The notes: generated by a model not told the origin, from the sequence alone. A stretch of DNA of 64,000 nt from Phaeosphaeria sp. MPI-PUGE-AT-0046c (GCA_020747045.1 JAGTJN010000013.1:806001-870000); one strand, 5' to 3'. Shown: positions 22,824 through 33,229, counted from the stretch's first letter. A program made the numbers and translations.

Positions 22824-23163
22824 TGGCGTGGGAGGATACCAGAGACCACAAAACAGTGCAAAAATTGAGTGCGCACAAAATGGCTACCTCGACGTTAAAA
22901 TGACTTAGCAAAGTGACTTGCTCAGACTCTAAGCGGTTATGGTGGGATATTCAAAGAAGGCTCGTTGGTTTCATGTCGTGCCAGTGCTGTCAGTCATACG
23001 TGAATGATCACACTTTCAGATTCGATTAGCGTCGAATCATCAAAGCTGTTCCAACGGATTGAAAAGCGGTCAGTAGACCAGCGGAATTCCAATGACTCTT
23101 AATTATAGATTATGTATATGCAGTGTGCAAATGCAGTTGTCGTAGATGCATGTACTATGTATA

Positions 23164-23640
23164 TCAAGCCGGCGAGATGTTTGCAGGGAATTCGACCGTC
23201 TTGTTCCCAAACCTCTCCTCGGCGCAGACGGTAGAGAAGAGGTCTTTGTACTCTAGAAATTGGGTCAGTATACAATATGACTAATACAGAGAATGGGGTG
23301 AGCTCACGATAGATACCGCCATCAGTGCACCTCTCAGGACCGACTTTGCCGTCAATGCACGGTTGCACGATCGAAATGTAGCGCGTGACCTCGGTCTGGC
23401 TCAAGCTGCACAAACAGCCTAATTGAAAGGGCTCACAGTCATCGAAGAATCCGTTTGTCTCCTCCAGACATGTTGTCTAGATTGATTGTTAGTCACGTAA
23501 CGAGGACAACGCGCTCAAGACAGACGCACCGCGCCGCACGAGGGCAGCTTATACCCTCTGGCCGAAACAGCCGTTGGGAAAGCAATTGTGCTTGGACATG
23601 TTATACTTGCTACCGCAAGCAGAGCCGTGCTATACTTCAT
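23164..23640 (-). CDS. Secreted single-CFEM protein, candidate effector or haem binder
   Basis: Exons 23640-23530, 23476-23308 and 23252-23164 join in frame to 122 residues. Introns are 53 and 55 bp with CTAAC- and CTGAC-type branch sites. A signal peptide (MKYSTALLAVASI..) covers about the first 25 residues. The rest is one CFEM-like domain with eight cysteines: LPSCGATTC, DDC, CLCSLSQTEV, QPCIDG, ERC and FSTVC, then a short tail. The usual Asp before the C-x-C pair is missing, which in haem-binding CFEM proteins matters for ligand binding, so haem binding is doubtful. It is transcribed towards the tandem-CFEM membrane gene 340 bp downstream on the same strand. A link between the two is inference. 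Confidence 0.75.
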
Positions 23641-24687
23641 GTTGGTCGTAGTCTGATGTCGTATCGTAGATTGTGTAACTTTAGCAAAGGGCGACGAAGT
23701 TCATGTGCTGAATATGCCCTGGAAATTCACAATCAGTACGTCTTATATCCTCAGCAATATGGCGTCGGATTTTGCTTACTGCTCCACTCCTGCGGCCTGA
23801 CGTACGTTTGCGCTGGCGGATTCCGACTGTTTTTCCGGATGCAGAAGCCGTGTAACGCAGGACAAAGAAAACAGGCTGTTTGGTGGGGAATCCTCCACAA
23901 AGGTTTAGATTATCGTGATGGATATGTGAGTTGATATTTTCTCGGAAGGCGCAAAGCCCAGGCGAGGCTGCGACTGTCTATAATATCGTGGTGTTGTCTT
24001 GTTCAAGGCCGTACAAAGGTGCCGCTATTTTGGGGGTGGCCGTGCACTGACAATGTTGGCCACTCTTTGTGCAGTACAGTCACCTTGGACACAAGGTTCA
24101 TAGGCGGTGATGTAAACAAAGCTGTGCGGTGGTCGCTCCAGGGAGCGTCTTCGATGCTTTGCTGATGACAGTGTGAGGTGGGCGTGCAAGCGTGGTCGGT
24201 GCGGCTGAGGGACAGTTGCGGGGCAAGCCAGACGGAACTACTGAGATGGATCTGCTGTGCAATGCAAAGCCGACAGGCGGTGGGTCAATATTGGCTTCAT
24301 GCGGATGAGACGAAAGTAAATTTTGTTGGTGATGTAGCAGACATGTCCGACGACAGTCAGCAGTCAGTCGATATCGATGTAAGCACGTGAGGCCGATTGT
24401 GCTAGACGCCCAGCATCACATTGCAGTAGACACAGAGTACGAGGTCGTTATTCGACGTAGATTAGAAGCTGATATATAATACTCAGAAGCGCATGCGTGC
24501 AATTGAATGAAGTCGTCACCTCAAGAAAATCCAAATCCGTCTGCGAGCGCGAAGCATTGCGTTGCGTCCAACTTTTGGTGATCCACCAGCAATGCAGCCA
24601 ATGTCGCCGTGTGTTACATGCTAGGGACTGTCCATCCCTGTTACATGTCAATCCCTTCAATCGTGCCCCTCGAGCCCAATGAGCCGC
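23641..24687. other. Intergenic region without recognised gene
   Basis: Left part is the promoter of the CFEM gene, right part the 3' flank of the CYSTM-like gene. No additional coding signal was recognised. Confidence 0.3.
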
Positions 24688-25127
24688 TTAGAACAAGCAG
24701 TCGAGACAGCAACAGCAGGCGAGACCGGCGCAAAGACCGGCGAACAGGCCTCCTCCAGCGCCGCCACTCTTCTGTTGCTGTTGGGGATACATGCCCTGCG
24801 GCGGTGGTCCTTGCTGGTAGTTCATTTGCTGCTGGGGTTGACCATATTGGCCCTGGGGTGGGCCGTAGCCCTGGCCCTGCTGGTATGGGGCAGGCGAGCC
24901 GTAATTGCTAGGAGGCGGTTGGTTGTAATAGCCCTGCTGGTCTCCGCCGTAGGTTTGCTGAGGATATGAGGGTGGAGGTGCGTCCTACAATGTCTTGTTA
25001 GTGGTCTGCTATCGCGGAGTACAGAATTCAACAGGTAGGAGAGACGGTGTGGCACAGCATTGGTGTTGAGGGCGAGGTGCGCGGCAGGGGCAGGGGCATA
25101 TCGCAGACGTACGTATTTCTGAGACAT
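24688..25127 (-). CDS. Small CYSTM-like Pro/Gln/Tyr-rich tail-anchored protein
   Basis: Exon 1 (25127-25113) encodes only MSQKY. A 128-bp intron with CTAAC branch site ends at 24985, and exon 2 is 24984-24688 (103 residues in all). The body is a Gly/Pro/Gln/Tyr-rich disordered region with repeated YGxPQGQ- and PPPQGMYPQQ-like motifs. It ends in GGGLFAGLCAGLACCCCLDCLF, a Cys-rich hydrophobic C-terminus of the CYSTM (stress-related) type. Such proteins sit in the plasma membrane through the Cys-rich tail, often palmitoylated, and are linked to stress tolerance. Start, end and intron all fit this family, so it is likely complete. Confidence 0.8.
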
Positions 25128-25932
25128 GGTGATGATGGGACCGCTGGTGTCGAGTGGGATGAAGGAGTAATGGACGTCTCAGTCGCAAAGCGGCGCTCTC
25201 GTAGTCTGAAAGAAGTATGCGGGCGTTGCGCGGCGTTGGCTGGGCAAGGCGATCAGCTGGTCCGAGTTCAGATGGATGGCTGCCGGATATAGCGCCACGA
25301 TTAGTCCTTGCGAGGCCGAGGAAGTGGAAGTAAAATTGGAATTGAAATGGGAAAGAAGGGAAGATGATTGAAATGTCGATGAAGAGACACGGCGACAAGG
25401 ACAGTTTGAAGGGCGAAATCCACGTTGATGTCTGCGCATGACAGGCACTCGGTACGCCAGATGTCGCGCGGCAGTGGCGCGGCCGGGGGGCTGTGCACGC
25501 GTAATCACGCTAACCTGCTTCCATGTCTTCTCTCAGCACCACTTCCAACGCCTCGTAAACACACCCGTCTTTTACGCCAACCCATACAACACGAGCCATG
25601 TGGGATTACGACGTACGAGGGGCCGTTGCCTCATTGCGTCGACCTGCGCATTGCACTATGCCTGACTGGCTCATTGAAAGAGGCGTGTGTGTTCGCGCCG
25701 TTGCAGGGGCCCTGGTCGCCAACTTTTTGTCTCACCCAATCTCTGAACGCTAGCCTGCCCGCACAGTGAGGCTACTTTGCACCTCAGCCCACAGGCGCCA
25801 GGTCTGCTACATCCTCCATTGACAAATCTCATCGGCTTTGTGTGCTCCGATACTCGGTGGTGTTAAGCATCGCTGCCGCTCCTTCGGTCCCTGCGACCAC
25901 GTTCTGAAGTATGCGCTCGGTGGCGCTCCATT
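25128..25932. other. Divergent promoter region between CYSTM-like and HET-NLR genes
   Basis: No gene recognised. The two flanking genes are transcribed away from this region, so it should hold both promoters. Confidence 0.35.
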
Positions 25933-28900
25933 GTGATGCGGCTTCTGAAATACAGCGACGATGGCCGTCTCCAATTGACCCCGGATTTGTACGGGAGAGA
26001 CATTCCTCCTTACGCCATCCTATCACACACATGGCACGCGGACAGTCAAGAAGTAACCTATCACGATCTGACGAACAACCTGGGAAACACCAAACGAGGA
26101 TATGACAAGCTCAACTTCTGTGCGAACCAAGCGGCCCTGGACGGCCTGCAATATTCCTGGGTCGATACATGCTGCATAGACAAGTCTAGCAGTACGGAAC
26201 TCGATGAGGCTATTAATTCCATGTTTAGATGGTATCAGAATGCGAAAATCTGTTATGTGTATCTCGCAGACGTAGCAAAGGATTCTGCTCTCCCTACAGA
26301 TGTTCCGATCCAAAAGAGCAGATGGTTTACCAGGGGATGGACTTTGCAGGAGCTTCTTGCCCCAGCAATTGTCAGATTTTTCGACATGAACGGTAACCTG
26401 CTAGGTGATAAGGCAATCCTTGCGGATAAAATCGCGCGAGCTACGAACATACCCATTAAAGCTCTAGAAGGAAATAATTTCATGGACTATACCGTCGAGG
26501 AGCGACTCCAGTGGGCAGCGTGTCGTAAGACTAAACGCGAACAAGATGGTGCATATTGCTTGCTTGGACTTGCTGGCGTGCAGATGACTCTTAGATATAG
26601 CGAGACATATGAGGATGCCATGACACGATTACGTCGAAAGATCAAGAAGAACCGTAAAGAAAATGATATGATCAACGCGAAACAGAATGCTCACTGGGTC
26701 GTCAACAAGAGCATGAATGGCCTTTTCACTGGCCGCATCGACCTGGTGAAGAGGATGCGAGATATCTTGCAAGGGAACCATCAAGTCAGCCAAAATCTAG
26801 AGCAGATACGGCTTGTCATTACTGGCATGGGCGGCCAAGGCAAAAGTGAGCTTTGCCTTAAAGTCGCGGATTCTTTACGAGAAAGGTATGTTACTGCCAT
26901 AGTCCACTTTGCGCTCACGAGAACTACAAGACTGATTTTATCCAGCTTCTGGGCTATATGCTGGGTCGATGTAAGCAGTAGACTCACAGCTCGTAACGAT
27001 TTCATGACAATCGCGGAAACGCTTGACTACCCTGCAGGGTCCGTGGGCGAGGTAGTGCAGATGCTTTCTAGCACGAGTAAACGCTGGCTTCTGATTCTGG
27101 ACAACGCTGATGATCCAGATTTCGACTATTCCACGTACTTTCCATCTGGCAGTCATGGGGCAGTACTCGTTACTTCTCGTATCCCCGAATGTGGGGTGTA
27201 TAGCACTGTGCCCTCGATAGCGCTCGAGGCCCTCGACCTGATGCATTCGACGATCCTACTGCTCAAAGCTGCCCATATACCCGAGACATGTTGGCCTTCT
27301 CATACTTCACGGGCCGAAGACATTGCACGAATACTCGAGTCACATACATTGGCAACGATTCAGGCTGGAGCCTACATTGCAGGGGGGCATTGTCGTCTCG
27401 ATCAATTTGCGGAAAGATTCCAACGACATCGCAAACAGCTCTTAGAGCACTACCCTGCGCAGCAGAATTCGCGTTATCAGAACGTGTATGCAACCTTCGA
27501 AGCCTCTATTGAGGTGCTCATGCATGAAGAGAAAGAGGCTGGCCAGGACGGATTGGCGTTGTTGGCTATTCTTGCATCGCTTCACTCGAGCATGCTACCT
27601 TTCCAGCTCTTTAACGATGCATGCGATGGCGCAAGATCTCTGTTACGTCGCGACATGGATGCCAGGCATGATGAAATCAACATGAACTCGAGTATTACAG
27701 TGCTTAAACAGCGCTTCAAGACATTTTGCAGGGGGACAGACAGAGTCCAAGCGCTTAGAAAACCTGACCAAGTAGATCTGCTAAGAAAAGAGCACATCTT
27801 GCAGCTGCCCGCTTTTATCTTAGAGGAACTGGAGTCACGAAACAATCGTCGTTTCCGAAAAGCGTGTACTCTATTGGGTTCCCTTTCATTAGTGACGCAG
27901 CATCGAGAGAATGACTACGAGGCAGTGTCAATGCATCCTCTCGTGCATGCTTGGGCAAGGGATCGACTGGACAAGAAACGACAACAATTTTTCTGGACAC
28001 AGACTGCATGCTTGTGTGCAATATCTCTTGCTGGGCCGCGCAAGTGGCGCAGTGTTGAGAAGAATTTGCAGCCGCATTTCCAGGCTCTAACGGCGATTGG
28101 TCCGAATACACTTCTGTCGTATGCTCCGCAAGAGTTCATGTTACCACTCTTGATACACTGTGGAATGTTGCTTAGCGCTGTGAAGTTGTACGATAGCCTC
28201 GAAGCCTTCCTAGATGGTCTCTACCAAGCAATCGAGATCTCGCCGTGGAGCTTGTCAGAGAGGTATTTGCCAATCTGGCGACTCGCGGCGACGACCTCGG
28301 TCTATTTGCGACGGCCCAAGCTCGCGGTCCATCTCCTCGAATACATAACCAACATTGATGTAGCTACTGTGGCGTCCACAGATCCACAACGACTATCGAC
28401 TCAATACAGCCTCGGTCGTGCGTATAACGACAATGGCGAGCCCGAGAAATCTATTCCGGTGCTGAAGGGTGCGATCGAAACATACGAGACAATCTCAACG
28501 CATCCAGATTGGCTCCTTTCCTCTCAACTCGAACTCAATCGTGCTTACAACGCCACCGGCGAAACGCTAGAAGCCGTCAATCTCCTAGAGCGCGTTGCAG
28601 CGACGCAAGAATATGTCACAGGGCCCGACAGTCAACGAGACTACCTCCGCACTCAACACGGGCTAGGTTTGGCATACATCGCCAACGGGCAGATCGCCGA
28701 AGCCATATCGCTCCTTGAACATGTCGTCACAATGTACAAGAGTTGTCTCGAGGAGACCCACCCCGACCTCCTCTCATCTCAACATGAATTAGCCCGTGCC
28801 TACAATGCCAACAAGGAGTCCGGAAAAGCTCTTCCACTCCTACACCACGTGTGTGAAGTCCAGAGCCGCACTCTGAAAGAAACAAACTATCTCCTCATCA

Positions 28901-29202
28901 CGACACAATACACGCTCGGCACCACGCACCTCGCCCTAGGCCAGATTACAGAGGCTGTCCATGTGCTCGAACATGTCGTGGAATTATACAACACTACACT
29001 TGATGAGACGCAACCTGAGCGGCTGTCTGCGCAATACAGTCTTGCGCTTGCGTATGTTGACACAAGGGAGCTGGAGAAAGCTGCCTTGTTGGTGAGACAT
29101 GTGGTGGAGGTGAGGAGAAGAGCGGCGGGAAGTGGACAACCGCAGTGCATGCAGGCTGAGAGATTGTTGAGTGACATTGAAAAAGGTACGGTGTATGATT
29201 AG
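25933..29202 (+). CDS. HET-domain NLR: HET / NB-ARC / TPR (HET-E/HET-D-like)
   Basis: The frame is open for 1089 codons, but 26886-26945 is a 60-bp in-frame intron (GTATGT..TCCAG), so the mature protein is about 1069 residues, ending in LRESFWAICWVDVSS at the join. N-terminal HET domain, about residues 20-190: YAILSHTWHADSQEVTYHDL, YSWVDTCCIDKSSS, MFRWYQNAKICYVYLADV and SRWFTRGWTLQELLAP. The NB-ARC shows Walker A GMGGQGKSE (about residue 298) and Walker B RWLLILDNADD (about 385), then GAVLVTSR. The last 280 residues hold about six TPR-like units of YNANGExxEA type. Such proteins trigger incompatibility or immune-like cell death on sensing a partner. ATG 25933 or 25936 starts the conserved MRLLKY. 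It appears intact. Confidence 0.92.
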   Translation: MMRLLKYSDDGRLQLTPDLYGRDIPPYAILSHTWHADSQEVTYHDLTNNLGNTKRGYDKLNFCANQAALDGLQYSWVDTCCIDKSSSTELDEAINSMFRWYQNAKICYVYLADVAKDSALPTDVPIQKSRWFTRGWTLQELLAPAIVRFFDMNGNLLGDKAILADKIARATNIPIKALEGNNFMDYTVEERLQWAACRKTKREQDGAYCLLGLAGVQMTLRYSETYEDAMTRLRRKIKKNRKENDMINAKQNAHWVVNKSMNGLFTGRIDLVKRMRDILQGNHQVSQNLEQIRLVITGMGGQGKSELCLKVADSLRERYVTAIVHFALTRTTRLILSSFWAICWVDVSSRLTARNDFMTIAETLDYPAGSVGEVVQMLSSTSKRWLLILDNADDPDFDYSTYFPSGSHGAVLVTSRIPECGVYSTVPSIALEALDLMHSTILLLKAAHIPETCWPSHTSRAEDIARILESHTLATIQAGAYIAGGHCRLDQFAERFQRHRKQLLEHYPAQQNSRYQNVYATFEASIEVLMHEEKEAGQDGLALLAILASLHSSMLPFQLFNDACDGARSLLRRDMDARHDEINMNSSITVLKQRFKTFCRGTDRVQALRKPDQVDLLRKEHILQLPAFILEELESRNNRRFRKACTLLGSLSLVTQHRENDYEAVSMHPLVHAWARDRLDKKRQQFFWTQTACLCAISLAGPRKWRSVEKNLQPHFQALTAIGPNTLLSYAPQEFMLPLLIHCGMLLSAVKLYDSLEAFLDGLYQAIEISPWSLSERYLPIWRLAATTSVYLRRPKLAVHLLEYITNIDVATVASTDPQRLSTQYSLGRAYNDNGEPEKSIPVLKGAIETYETISTHPDWLLSSQLELNRAYNATGETLEAVNLLERVAATQEYVTGPDSQRDYLRTQHGLGLAYIANGQIAEAISLLEHVVTMYKSCLEETHPDLLSSQHELARAYNANKESGKALPLLHHVCEVQSRTLKETNYLLITTQYTLGTTHLALGQITEAVHVLEHVVELYNTTLDETQPERLSAQYSLALAYVDTRELEKAALLVRHVVEVRRRAAGSGQPQCMQAERLLSDIEKGTVYD

Positions 29203-29886
29203 TTCCGGGTTTACAGAGTGGACATGTACATGCTGTTTGAAAGGGAACTGGTGCAAATGTAACTGGGAAGTGGCAACCCGCATCGTTGCCTTGTGTTGAT
29301 TTCAAGTGATCAATTGGTGTCCAGTCGACGAGGTGTCTCATTCACGAGTCAAAGTAGTTTACCTCGCATTGACATCGGTCCTACACGTGTATCCTGTGAG
29401 TGTGGCTGGGCGCCTGAGCAATTCGTATACCACAATACACAGTGCCAGATCTGGAGAACCAAGGTATTGGAACGCATGGTCTACATTATATGTCCAAAAT
29501 TAGCATACAAGCTGAAAACTTCGAGTGCCTCTGTCGCCATTCTCCGGCGCCTGGAATTCAGGATCATGCGAGCGACTTCTGATAGGCAGCCAGTGCAGAT
29601 GATATTTGTGTGAGCCTGTGTTGGTTCTCGCCGACTTAAAGCGCAGATATCACAATAGCTGTGCCACAACCTTCTATACCAAGCACAATAGGTCGTGTTG
29701 TTCAGTGTCAAGTTGAGGAACTAAGAATGTTTTCAACCACAACGTACCTACACAACAAAAACAATCATATTCTATGGAGACCATCATGAAAGAGTACAAA
29801 TGCTCGCCAAAACTCTTACCGTGAAGCTCAATAATAGCTACATCAATCATTGTCAACATATCACTTCATCCTCCACTTATCAATCT
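29203..29886. other. Intergenic region without recognised gene
   Basis: 3' flank of the NLR gene. Short open frames only. Confidence 0.3.
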
Positions 29887-30395
29887 ATAGTGCTCATTCC
29901 AATATCATTTTCCTTCGCAGCTTTGATCGCTACCGTCGCCTGCGCACCAGTCAGTTCCGATCCTTAAGGTGACGTTGTTACACCCTCTGAACCACACGCC
30001 TTGATCAAGGACTGCGGGAACTCAATCTGGGAGAATCAATCGAGTGGTGGCTCTCTCAGCGTCGCGACCTGCAAAGTCATCACAAGCAACATTGCTGTGG
30101 GTGAGATTTGGGTACGTAGCACCTTTCTCCGCAAAAGAATCGGTAAACTCCTTCCCATTCACTGTCTGTCAAATCCGTCCACTAAATCGATAACTAGACA
30201 ACCCCATTGGCGACGCAACCCACGTTCGTCAAGCACGGGTCCTGCTCCTTTGGTGTCAAGGGCGTCAGCCGCAGCGCGGGTATGAGCAGAGTAATTTCAT
30301 GTGGAGAACCCAGATACGGTTGATTCGATCATCGAGGGTATTGCGAGATTTTATTGGCAGGGTAAAGTGAGCGCGAGGAGAGAGGGAGTGTCAAA
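29887..30395 (+). pseudogene. Hce2/Ecp2-like secreted effector pseudogene
   Basis: A signal-peptide-like run (SFAALIATVACAPVSS) is followed in frame by DCGNSIWENQ, then SLSVATCKVITSNIAVGEIW. A canonical intron (GTACGT..GATAACTAG, about 30112-30198) leads to KHGSCSFGVKG. Later, in another frame, FHVENPDTVDSIIEGIARF appears. This order and the Cys positions match the Hce2 domain found in Ecp2 of Cladosporium fulvum and related necrosis-inducing effectors. It is broken. There is no ATG at the expected start, where ATA stands at 29887-29889. A TAA lies at 29965-29967 between signal peptide and domain. A frameshift separates the last segment. The first two lesions are of the transition type RIP makes. 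Not functional as it stands. Confidence 0.5.
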
Positions 30396-30812
30396 CGGGA
30401 CAGCGTGATGATGAGCTGGACGTGGAGTGGGAATTGTCTGTCTCCTAGACTTTTTCTTATTAATGGAAGGAGAAAATATGAGTTAATAGTAGTTGATTTG
30501 GGCTGGGTGAGGTATGGTTGTTCGTGCAAGGCTCTGTAGATTTGGGTTGTGCTCAATACTGCAGCAGGCTAACGGGCGTCCAGTGAACGTGTTCCAACGC
30601 TATCACTTCGCCACAGATTACATGCGATGAAGAATTGAGCATACATTGTAACATCCAGGGAGCATTTTGTGTTGACGAAAATCTCTTTAGTGTGACAATC
30701 TATACTAGATCGTAGGCCGTTGTGAGTCTTGGAGTCGCCTTATCCATTGTCGTAGATATTCTTGATCGATATGTAGACCAGATATGGACGGGATTTACCC
30801 TGGTCTGGACCT
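30396..30812. other. No gene recognised
   Basis: Nothing supported apart from the flanking pseudogene and the repeat that begins at 30813. Confidence 0.3.
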
Positions 30813-31076
30813 AAACTGGCCAGTTTCAGTTTGGCTCAAAGTAGTTTAAGGCCTACTCCAAAAGCAATACTATCATTGAACGGGAGGCGGTCAGAAGCCC
30901 ATACTCGTCGCACTGGAGCGCGCCTACTATTAATAAAGTAGGAAAGAGACTAGCCGAATCTAGTGCTAAGACCACCAGTCTGCTGCTGTTGGTTCCAAGC
31001 AACTGCGCCAAATCTAGAGTCTCCAGCAGTCGGCTATTTTCTGCCTAGTTTCTGCCAAACTGGCACTAGCCAGTTT
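30813..31076. mobile_element. MITE-like element with imperfect 23-bp terminal inverted repeats
   Basis: The left end (30813-30835, AAACTGGC..CAGTTTGGC) and the right end (31054-31076) are inverted copies matching at 20 of 23 positions. They enclose about 220 bp with no coding potential. Size and structure fit a non-autonomous DNA element. No convincing target-site duplication was found, so the exact ends and the superfamily are open. Confidence 0.45.
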
Positions 31077-31160
31077 GAAAGAGAATAGGCCCTGAGTAAC
31101 ATGTATGGAAATGCGAAACTACCACGATCAAAGGCGGGGCGGGGTTCAGGTTCAGCTCCC

Positions 31161-31276
31161 GCTGCAGTGGCGGTAAACTCCAACTGCAGTGGAGGTCAGT
31201 TGTAGTAGGGTCACCTGCAATGGGGGTCCCCTGCAGTAGAACGTAGCTGCCTTGTCGTCCAACTGTTGTGGGGTCA
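31161..31276 (+). repeat. Degenerate CTGCAGTGG-type motif array upstream of the SDR gene
   Basis: About six related units (CTGCAGTGGCGGT, CTGCAGTGGAGGT, CTGCAATGGGGGT, CTGCAGTAG, CTGTTGTGGGGT and a weaker TTGTAGTAGGGT) occur within about 115 bases, starting about 260 bases before the ATG. It may be a minisatellite or a cluster of transcription-factor sites. Confidence 0.35.
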
Positions 31277-31423
31277 TCCCGGATAAACATCCTGGGCTAA
31301 CTTCACAAGAGGTGGGAGGGGGTCGGCCTATTTCAAGCCTCGCCATCAACATAACCAGAGTTCAATTTTTTCCTCGAGAACACCCATTGAACCTCTCCTA
31401 CACGTACAAGCTCGATTGACATC

Positions 31424-32240
31424 ATGACCACACCCAAAACTATCCTCATCACCGGCGCCAACAAGGGACTTGGGCTTGGCATTGCTCAAGTGGCGGCGAC
31501 CAGAGACCCTTCCGCTCATTACATCTTAACCAGTCGTAATGTGGAGGCTGGCGAAAAGGCAATCCAGGATATGAAGAATAGTGGCGTAGAAGCTTCTTTC
31601 GAGCTGCTGCAGCTGGACATCACCAATGATGCCGAAATCCTCAAGGCGGCTGAATATGTTAACACTAAGCATGGAAAGCTTGACGGCAAGTCTATCTATC
31701 GAAGAGATAAGAACTTGTCACTGACGCTCGTGGGAAGTCTTGATCAACAATGCTGGGATCGCCAAATTCCCTGAGAATATGTCATCCCCTTCTACCATTC
31801 GAACAGACTTAGCCGAGTTGCTATCGGTCAATGTCACTTCAGTCTACTGCATGTGCGAAGCGTTTCGACCTCTTCTCGATCGATCATCTCAACCCAAGGT
31901 GATCAACATCACATCCGGGCTTGGTAGTATCGCCAACATCTTGAACACCAAGATGGCTTCTCTCCCACTATACGGCGTATCCAAGGTCGCATTGAACGGA
32001 TTGACGGCTCATCTTCAAGCGGGAGAGAATGCGAAAAAGGACAAAGCTGAAGGATCCAAGATTCGATTCTATACAGTTGCCCCAGGTGTACTCAATACTA
32101 CGCTGGTTTTTCTTCATAACAAAGGCAAAGATCCCGCTGTGGGGGCCGAAGTTGTGGTCCAATTGTTGATGAGTGACGAGTATCCTGGTGGCACCCAGTG
32201 GGAATTCAAAGATGACAAGATGCAGGAGATTCCCTGGTAG
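31424..32240 (+). CDS. Short-chain dehydrogenase/reductase (classical SDR)
   Basis: Exons 31424-31685 and 31738-32240 give 254 residues. The intron (31686-31737, 52 bp) is of GC-AG type, GCAAGT..GAAG, with CTGAC branch site. Joining at this donor restores the core strand KLDVLINNAG. SDR marks present: TGANKGLGLG (cofactor-binding turn), LDIT, NNAG, catalytic Ser in ITSGLG, and YGVSK with Tyr and Lys. Length and motifs are those of carbonyl-reductase-like fungal SDRs using NADP(H). The substrate cannot be told. It is flanked by decayed genes and repeats, and no pathway partner is visible. Confidence 0.88.
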
Positions 32241-33229
32241 GCAAATACATGATGGACAAATAGGTGGATGGATGGGACGGAGGATAGATGGACGTCGATG
32301 TAATTGGTCCAGGACAATTCCCTGTCCTCAAGGCATACGTCGTCAATGGAAATGATTGACACGCGGTTATGATATAAGAGGCAAGTAGAGGTAGTAGCGT
32401 TATTCCGTAGATACTTAGCCAGTGAATTGAACCTCTACTAAAAGAAGTGCAACTTACTATATAAAGTTGGCTTTATTAAGCACTTCTACGTAATTAAGCA
32501 CTGTGCGTTGGGTAAATTTATTATAATGATATTTGGAGAGGTAGTAGTAGATGTATGCGCATTGTGTAGAAGATAATTGTCGCGTGTGTATAGAAGGCAC
32601 TCCTTCCTTGTTCCTTTACTAGTTTGAAGATGAGCTAAAACAGCTCGCAATGCTCTTCAGCTATTCAAGATAATAAATAATAGCATAAAAATAATGTCTA
32701 GGATAGTATAGTAACCTAACATAAAAATTGTTACCTAACACAACGATTGTTTGAGAAGGAATACTGTAACTCTTCTGTTAGCGTTTTGAGTAAAAAACCG
32801 TTGCGCGGTCCTGAAGGCTGCGGCGCGGCCCGTACTACAAGACTAAGTTAAATAACTGCAAGAGAGCCAGGGTACGTCTGGGGACAAGTACAATCCGTAC
32901 CTGAACCCTAGCAGCACCGCAGATTAAGCCCTAAAGATTAATTGGCATACTCCGGGGAAGTGAGCTCGATCAGGCTGGAGCCTGAGAGTGGGGGCTGGAT
33001 CTGGCTGAGAGTGGGAACCGATAGTCGCTATGTCGATATCAGTGGACCAGCACAGTCTTATACCCTTGGCGATTCCCCGCTCGAGCTGGTTGCAGGGTTA
33101 CTTCAAGTCACTGGCATATTAGAAGTCACTGGCTTACGCGAAGTCAACGGCTTACTTGCAGTTGCTGCAAGGGTCCAAATTATATGAATACCGGTGTATT
33201 GAAATCGGGCCCAAACGTGTAATTTTGGT
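32241..33229. other. Intergenic, with small fold-back repeats
   Basis: No gene. AGTAGAGGT (32384-32392) and its inverse (32431-32439), and AGAAGTGC (32443-32450) with its inverse (32480-32487), can form hairpins. The 32380-32800 stretch is AT-richer than its surroundings and may be decayed repeat DNA. Confidence 0.35.
33101..33160. repeat. 18-bp tandem repeat, three copies
   Basis: AAGTCACTGGC recurs at 33105, 33123 and, with one change, 33141. The exact 18-base period makes a small minisatellite. It lies just beyond the 3' end of the BBE pseudogene. Confidence 0.5.

Noticed and set aside
23455..23934. 159-codon plus-strand open frame
   Set aside because: Overlaps exons 1-2 of the well-supported CFEM gene in antisense; no domain.
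32384..32487. Fold-back repeats considered as a MITE
   Set aside because: The inverted pairs are only 8-9 bp and not at common ends; no target duplication.
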